A DNA stretch of 64,000 nucleotides from UBA5543 sp964464965 (lineage in GTDB: Bacteria > Bacteroidota > Bacteroidia > Chitinophagales > Chitinophagaceae): the NCBI GenBank assembly GCA_964464965.1, contig CAYXHM010000001.1:372001-436000 (forward strand), given 5' to 3'. Positions 59,795-64,000 of this stretch are shown here, piece by piece. The first letter of the stretch is position 1. Every line of letters starts with the position of its first letter. Below the pieces are notes generated by a model that was given only the letters and a program-made list of their open reading frames with translations, made no database searches and was not told where the DNA came from. A program made the translations under genes and the position numbers.

Positions 59795-61597
59795 TTATCC
59801 CACTATGCCCATCATATGCATCAATATGGTGGCGTTGTTTGATGTGGATCCGCCGGGTTTCAGGATATAGTCAAACCGTAACGCACCATTGAATACTTCA
59901 CTTTCAAAATGATAGTTCGATATTTTACCGGGGTGTTCTTCAGACATGGCGCATAGCCCGGTGTCGTGTGTAGCAATTATGCCGATGGCATTAAAATGAA
60001 GCAGCTTTTCCACTATCGCTTTCGTACCGGCTTGCTTGTCGGCAGAGTTAGTTCCGCGCAGTGGTTCGTCCAATAGCACGAGGTAAGGAGTAGCGGAATT
60101 GCTCACCTCATTCATCAGTAACTGCATGCGCTGAAGTTCTGCTTTAAAGTAAGACACATCGTCCTGCACAGAATCTGTTACGCGTATAGATGTATAAATC
60201 TTAACCAGCGGTATGGTAAATGAAGAAGCCTGTACAGGCAGGCCAACGTAGGCGAATACAAGGTTGGTGCCCACCGTACGTATAAAGGTGCTTTTGCCTG
60301 TCATGTTTGCACCTGTAAGCATATATAGTTGTTCCTTTTCGCCTATGGAAAAGCTATTGCCTACAGCTGTATCTTTATGTATCAGCGGGTGTTTCAGGTC
60401 ACCGGCATATATCACCGTGCCGGCTTTGTTCACTGTAGGATAAACACTATCGGGGTGGTTGAAAGTATAGTTGGCATAGCTGCAATGTTTGTCCATTTCA
60501 CCCACAAGCTGCATGGCATTTTCAAGTTGGCTTTTGTGTTGGCTACGCCATTTTTCAAGGCGGGTCATACAATTCACATCGAACATAAACAATGAATTGA
60601 GCAATGGCCCTACCATTCCATTTTGCCTGTTATCAAAAAGATGTACCAGCTTTTTCAGTTCTGTAATAGCACTGATACTGCTGGCCATTTCTGCTTTTAA
60701 CGCTGTGAGTAAAGGGGTGTTGAATTCTTCCCTAAGCACCTCATGCTGCAACTGCTCGGTTTTACCAATGGTTTTTACACTTTCGCTCACCAGGTAGTGT
60801 GACAGCTTTATCTTTTTTGTATAGCGGATATTAATACCCCAGTTAATAGCCAGCATGATGATAAGCCCCGTGTGCAATGTCTCATTCATAAAAGACAAAA
60901 CAATAAACAGAACGGATAATACCGGCACAATATAGAGCAATATCGTAAAGAGCTTATTGCCCAGGAATACATCATCCAGGCCCAGCCATTGTTTTATCCT
61001 GGCTGCTGCATCCTGTTCTTCTGCATGGCGCATACCTGTTACCCGAAAGCTATGCAGGAATGCAGGTTTAGCAGCAAGTTCTTTGTTGGCCTGCTGGCGG
61101 TTCAGTATTTCATCCTGGGTTGCATAAGGGTTTTGTAAAGACGCGGCCAGTGTATCAGCCCCTGCGGTTGTTACTGTTCTATTCAGCACCTGGTATATAG
61201 AGCGGTTGCCGAATATATCCAGGTCGTAAGAGAAAGTATGGGTGGTATTTATGTATGCTTCCCCACTATAGAATGCAGTATAGTCGCCGCTCAGTGCGTT
61301 CAGTTCGTCATTCAGTAACTTTTCGTGTAGTTGCAGCCGGGTAGCTTTTTCTTTTAGTTGGCTTTGCTTGTTGAGGATGTAGAACAAAGCAGCCAACAGC
61401 AATGCCGGAATAAAGAAGAGCATATTGTTACTTTCCCGAAAGGCAAGGTACACACTGCCAGCCAGCAGCAGTATAGTTACCAGCCGCAGCCAGGCAATAG
61501 CATCGCCTTGTTTCTTTACAGTTGCGGCCTTTCCGGCAACAGACAGTAGTTGTTCATTATAATATGCTGCGGGGGATGCGTAAGTGTGATGTGTCAT
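59795..61597 (-). CDS. Membrane-anchored MutS-like ATPase
   Basis: The 600-residue protein has a hydrophobic double helix at about residues 42-82 (WLRLVTILLLAGSVYLAF and LFFIPALLLAALFYIL) and further hydrophobic segments near 215-250. At the end is a MutS-type ATPase domain: LTGANMTGKSTFIRTVGTNL (Walker A), then YFKAELQRM, LVLLDEPLRGTNSADKQ (Walker B) and IIATHDTGL. It lacks the mismatch-recognition domain, so it is not MutS itself. Similar membrane MutS-related proteins are widespread in Bacteroidota with unknown roles. The start at 61597 lies only three bases after the tmRNA terminator. Confidence 0.85.
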   Translation of the reverse strand: MTHHTYASPAAYYNEQLLSVAGKAATVKKQGDAIAWLRLVTILLLAGSVYLAFRESNNMLFFIPALLLAALFYILNKQSQLKEKATRLQLHEKLLNDELNALSGDYTAFYSGEAYINTTHTFSYDLDIFGNRSIYQVLNRTVTTAGADTLAASLQNPYATQDEILNRQQANKELAAKPAFLHSFRVTGMRHAEEQDAAARIKQWLGLDDVFLGNKLFTILLYIVPVLSVLFIVLSFMNETLHTGLIIMLAINWGINIRYTKKIKLSHYLVSESVKTIGKTEQLQHEVLREEFNTPLLTALKAEMASSISAITELKKLVHLFDNRQNGMVGPLLNSLFMFDVNCMTRLEKWRSQHKSQLENAMQLVGEMDKHCSYANYTFNHPDSVYPTVNKAGTVIYAGDLKHPLIHKDTAVGNSFSIGEKEQLYMLTGANMTGKSTFIRTVGTNLVFAYVGLPVQASSFTIPLVKIYTSIRVTDSVQDDVSYFKAELQRMQLLMNEVSNSATPYLVLLDEPLRGTNSADKQAGTKAIVEKLLHFNAIGIIATHDTGLCAMSEEHPGKISNYHFESEVFNGALRFDYILKPGGSTSNNATILMHMMGIVG

Positions 61598-61599
61598 AA

Positions 61600-61630
61600 T
61601 AAAAATCCTGCCTGTATGCACAGGCAGGAT
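61600..61630 (-). terminator. Intrinsic terminator of the tmRNA gene
   Basis: A perfect 11-base stem ATCCTGCCTGT/ACAGGCAGGAT with a four-base loop is followed on the minus strand by TTTT. It sits 20 bases past the tmRNA 3' end and just before the MutS-like start codon. Confidence 0.85.
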
Positions 61631-61649
61631 ACTGAAAAAATTAAAAATG

Positions 61650-62017
61650 TGGAACCGGCGGGATTCGAACCCGCGTCCAAACATATGCCCGATAAGCTTT
61701 CTACATGTGTATTCCGGAATTTAATTTCGGATAGCTTTCGGAACCGGACGAACCTATTGCTATCCTATCTGCTTTGTTTTCATCACTTATACGCAGCTAT
61801 AAATGACTATCCTGTTGAAGGATGAGTTAGGCGGCAGGAGCGTCAACAGGCAAAAGCCCGTCTGCGGCCAAAATGGTTACACTAATCTCTGATTAGGCAG
61901 CCATGGCGTAATTGTTTTCGCCATTTAAAAGTTTGAATATTCAGATTTACGTGCTAATTAAACAACGCACGACATGCTTACTTAACCTGCCCTATGCTGT
62001 CAAAACCAGTCGGCCCC
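61650..62017 (-). ncRNA. ssrA: Transfer-messenger RNA (tmRNA)
   Basis: tmRNA rescues stalled ribosomes by acting as tRNA-Ala and then as mRNA for a degradation tag. The 5' end GGGGCCGACTGGTTTTGACA and the 3' end, a T arm GCGGGTTCGAATCCCGC followed by CGGTTCC and A, are seen on the minus strand. The acceptor stem GGGGCCG pairs with CGGTTCC over seven bases with two G-U pairs. The CCA end is not encoded. The tag frame, 61893-61922, reads GENNYAMAA and stops with TAA. The length of about 368 bases is normal for a one-piece tmRNA. Confidence 0.95.
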
Positions 62018-62046
62018 AGGTAAGTTCTTTTTCAAAGAGCTAAATG

Positions 62047-62054
62047 CAAAAATA
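62047..62054 (-). promoter_or_regulatory. Candidate -7 element of the tmRNA gene
   Basis: On the minus strand this reads TATTTTTG, fitting TAnnTTTG, 29 bases before the mature tmRNA 5' end. This leaves room for a short 5' leader removed by RNase P. A -33 box is not clear. Confidence 0.4.
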
Positions 62055-62096
62055 CGAAAATAAAGGGCAAGTTATTGTTAAAACCTGTAGGGGTTA

Positions 62097-62795
62097 TTAT
62101 TTAAGATATTTAGGGTCGAGATAGGTGTAGGTTGGCTTGTCCCGTTTTACCCCGTACATCATCAGGTTGGTTTCGTACAACAGCGCCCGCTGGTTAAATA
62201 TGTTGTTATCCAGGCCTGCCTTCCTGAGTATCTTTACGTACCAGCTTATATACCAAGGATATTTATTAAGCCCGCTGCCCATATCAAACTCCGGGAACTC
62301 GTTGATGCGGTAATGCTGGTTTCCCTTGCGGACAGACAAAGCAGACCGTTCATCAATAAACTCAATATTGGGAAAAAGATAGTCGAGCGACTGCGGTGTG
62401 TAGCGCCACATATCAACCGGTATGCGGTGTATGCGCCAGGAGAATGGCACACTCAACAGTAATACGCCGTCCACATCCAGCAGCTTATCTATATTCCTTG
62501 CCATGCTGAAGTTGTCTATGACATGCTCCATGATGTAATGGCAATGGATGGTCCTGAAGTTTTTTACCGGCAACAGGTCCAGGCTGTGGTCTTTGCACAG
62601 GTCGGCTACATAATCAACGCCTTCACCCCCGAATATATCAATGCCGATATACTGGTCGGGGATATTATCGCCGTGTATGTCTTTGGGCAAATACTGCTTG
62701 TAAGACGGATCAATAAGGGAGCCTATTTCAAGGCAGGGGCCATGAAGGTCATCTTTATATTGCTTAAAGAAGTTTACCGTCTGGAGCGTTGCCAT
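62097..62795 (-). CDS. Class I SAM-dependent methyltransferase
   Basis: The 232-residue protein has a methyltransferase-11-like fold: motif I region GPCLEIGSLIDPSYK, the acidic YIGIDIFGGEGVDYVADLC, the post-motif segment IHCHYIMEHVIDNFSMARNI and LLDVDGVLLLSVPFSWRIHRI. It ends in a variable half with many aromatic residues. The acceptor is unknown; the VPFSWRIHRIPVDMWRYTP segment resembles sugar- or lipid-linked methyltransferases in polysaccharide clusters. It lies nine bases downstream of rseP and is probably transcribed with it. Confidence 0.85.
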   Translation of the reverse strand: MATLQTVNFFKQYKDDLHGPCLEIGSLIDPSYKQYLPKDIHGDNIPDQYIGIDIFGGEGVDYVADLCKDHSLDLLPVKNFRTIHCHYIMEHVIDNFSMARNIDKLLDVDGVLLLSVPFSWRIHRIPVDMWRYTPQSLDYLFPNIEFIDERSALSVRKGNQHYRINEFPEFDMGSGLNKYPWYISWYVKILRKAGLDNNIFNQRALLYETNLMMYGVKRDKPTYTYLDPKYLK

Positions 62796-62804
62796 ATGGT
62801 GGGC

Positions 62805-64000
62805 CTATTTAAACAGCCTGAAAATGTCCATACCGTTTGCGTAAAGCATGAGGCCAAGCAATAGTACCAGCCCTACGGTATTTGCAGTTTCCATTACTTT
62901 ATCGCTCACCTTGCGGCCGGACAGCATTTCAAATATCAGGAAGATAACATAACCACCGTCAAGACCCGGTATGGGCAACAGGTTCATTATAGCCAGTATG
63001 ATAGATACAAATGCGGTCAGCATCAGGAAGTCCTGCCAGTCGAATACGGGAGAGAACATCTTACCAAAGCTTACCAGGCCACCCAGGTTTTCAGAAACCT
63101 TTACTTCGGGCGATGTAAACAGGAATTTCAAACCGTTCCAGTAGTTGCCAATCTGCTCTGATGTATAACTAAAGCCCTTGCCTATGGCTTCAATAAAGCC
63201 ATATTTCACCACTTCAGTTTCAAAGTAGTTCGTTATAATATAATCGCGCTGAAAGCCCAGTATGCCATTTTCAGGTACCACACCTGCCAGCACTATCGGC
63301 GCATTGTCACGCATTACGGTAACCTCTACCTTCTTGCCCGCATTCGCTCTTTTCCAGTCTTCAAACTGGTCGTAGAAAACCATAGGGCTGCCATTACCTG
63401 CTATAATACTATCGCCTTTTTTCAGGCCCATTTCTTCGGCTGCACTTTTTTCGCTTACAACGTCTATAACCGTTGGCACCCTTGGGGTGATGACTGAAAG
63501 CCTTTGCCTTTTAGTAAGCTTGCGTATGGTACCTGCAGGCAGGGGAATATCAACGGTCTGCCCGTCCCTGATGACCTGCATGGTATTGGCTTCGTTAAAA
63601 ATAATGTCTTTTACAATGCTGTTAAAACGTGCTACCGGCTGCCCGCCGACTGATACTATCTTATCGCCATCGCGCAGGCCTATGCTTTCTGCCACGCTAT
63701 CTGCGGCAATACCGTACTTCGCATTTTCCGTAGGCAGGTACTCTTCGCCCCATACACCAAACACCACGGTGTATATCACCATGGCCGTAAGCAGGTTCAT
63801 AATAATACCCCCCAGCATGATCAACAGGCGCTGGTAGGCTTTTTTAGAACGATACTCCCAGGGTTGCGGCGGTTGTTTCATGGCTTCTTTGTCCATGCTC
63901 TCGTCCACCATACCGGCTATTTTTACATAGCCCCCCAGCGGGAACCAGCCCAGGCCATATTCTGTATCACCTTTCTTCTTTTTGAAGAGGGAAAAGTTGA
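62805..64000 (-). CDS. rseP: Site-2 protease RseP, partial (N-terminus beyond right edge)
   Basis: RseP is an intramembrane zinc metalloprotease that cuts membrane-bound anti-sigma factors and signal peptide remnants. The visible part (about 398 codons) reads in from the edge with GLGWFPLGGYVKIAGMVDES, the region just after the first membrane helix. Next come two PDZ domains (GLRDGDKIVSVGGQPVARF and GLKKGDSIIAGNGSPM), and the final LLPIPGLDGGYVIFLIFEML carries the LDG zinc-ligand motif. The HExxH motif lies beyond position 64000. The ATG at 63911 is internal, not the true start. Confidence 0.93.
   Translation of the reverse strand, partial: NFSLFKKKKGDTEYGLGWFPLGGYVKIAGMVDESMDKEAMKQPPQPWEYRSKKAYQRLLIMLGGIIMNLLTAMVIYTVVFGVWGEEYLPTENAKYGIAADSVAESIGLRDGDKIVSVGGQPVARFNSIVKDIIFNEANTMQVIRDGQTVDIPLPAGTIRKLTKRQRLSVITPRVPTVIDVVSEKSAAEEMGLKKGDSIIAGNGSPMVFYDQFEDWKRANAGKKVEVTVMRDNAPIVLAGVVPENGILGFQRDYIITNYFETEVVKYGFIEAIGKGFSYTSEQIGNYWNGLKFLFTSPEVKVSENLGGLVSFGKMFSPVFDWQDFLMLTAFVSIILAIMNLLPIPGLDGGYVIFLIFEMLSGRKVSDKVMETANTVGLVLLLGLMLYANGMDIFRLFK

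Noticed and set aside
61650..61700. Possible separate tRNA gene with a TTCGAAT T-loop
   Set aside because: Only the T arm and acceptor half are present locally. The matching 5' acceptor strand lies about 350 bases away, which identifies the sequence as tmRNA.

Overview
This window is chromosomal DNA from a member of the Bacteroidota, most likely a Chitinophagales-type soil or freshwater bacterium. Evidence: type IX secretion (T9SS) components (PorX, PorQ and a PorE-like OmpA protein), secreted proteins with type A and type B T9SS C-terminal domains, several sites matching the Bacteroidota -7 promoter element TAnnTTTG, weak Shine-Dalgarno sequences, and a tmRNA whose tag (GENNYAMAA) is close to the GENNYALAA tag of this phylum. 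Most of the sequence is moderate GC and densely packed. No rRNA, tRNA, CRISPR array, prophage or transposase gene was seen.

Layout. 0-7 kb: cofactor genes (pdxJ, folB, nadK) with a cytochrome-propeller lipoprotein, a POTRA/barrel protein, a DUF6089-type barrel and a GNAT acetyltransferase. 7-13 kb: porX, a small membrane protein, a MoxR ATPase, a large secreted repeat protein and an orphan ParA-type ATPase. 13-17.3 kb: a tightly overlapping molybdenum cofactor operon, moaA-moeA-moaC-mobA-moeB/rhodanese, with no moaD or moaE in it. 17.4-25 kb: secreted M43 protease, PLP decarboxylase, acyltransferase and a tandem pair of type B T9SS cargo proteins. 25-44 kb: M16 peptidase, nitronate monooxygenase-like enzyme, orphan histidine kinase, DUF2130 protein, PorE-like protein, fabI, porQ, TerC, a tandem pair of M1 peptidases, an XRE regulator, a di-haem peroxidase and glyS.

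44.2-51.6 kb is the accessory part. It opens with a compact promoter/short-ORF/terminator unit upstream of glyS, followed by a clearly AT-rich two-gene island: a PHP-domain SMC/ABC-like ATPase and a HEPN-domain protein. This pair is the best candidate in the window for an anti-phage or other conflict system. After it come three near-identical REP-like palindromic repeats (plus a fragment) interleaved with small secreted, lipoprotein and membrane-protein genes.

51.6-64 kb returns to core genes: the three-subunit proton-translocating transhydrogenase pntAA-pntAB-pntB, ychF, a plsC-type acyltransferase, a YfiT/DinB protein, an RsiV/DUF3298-type lipoprotein, a prohibitin-family protein, a membrane-anchored MutS-like ATPase, ssrA (tmRNA), a methyltransferase and the C-terminal part of rseP, which runs off the right edge.

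All calls come from reading the sequence and from family knowledge; no database search was run.
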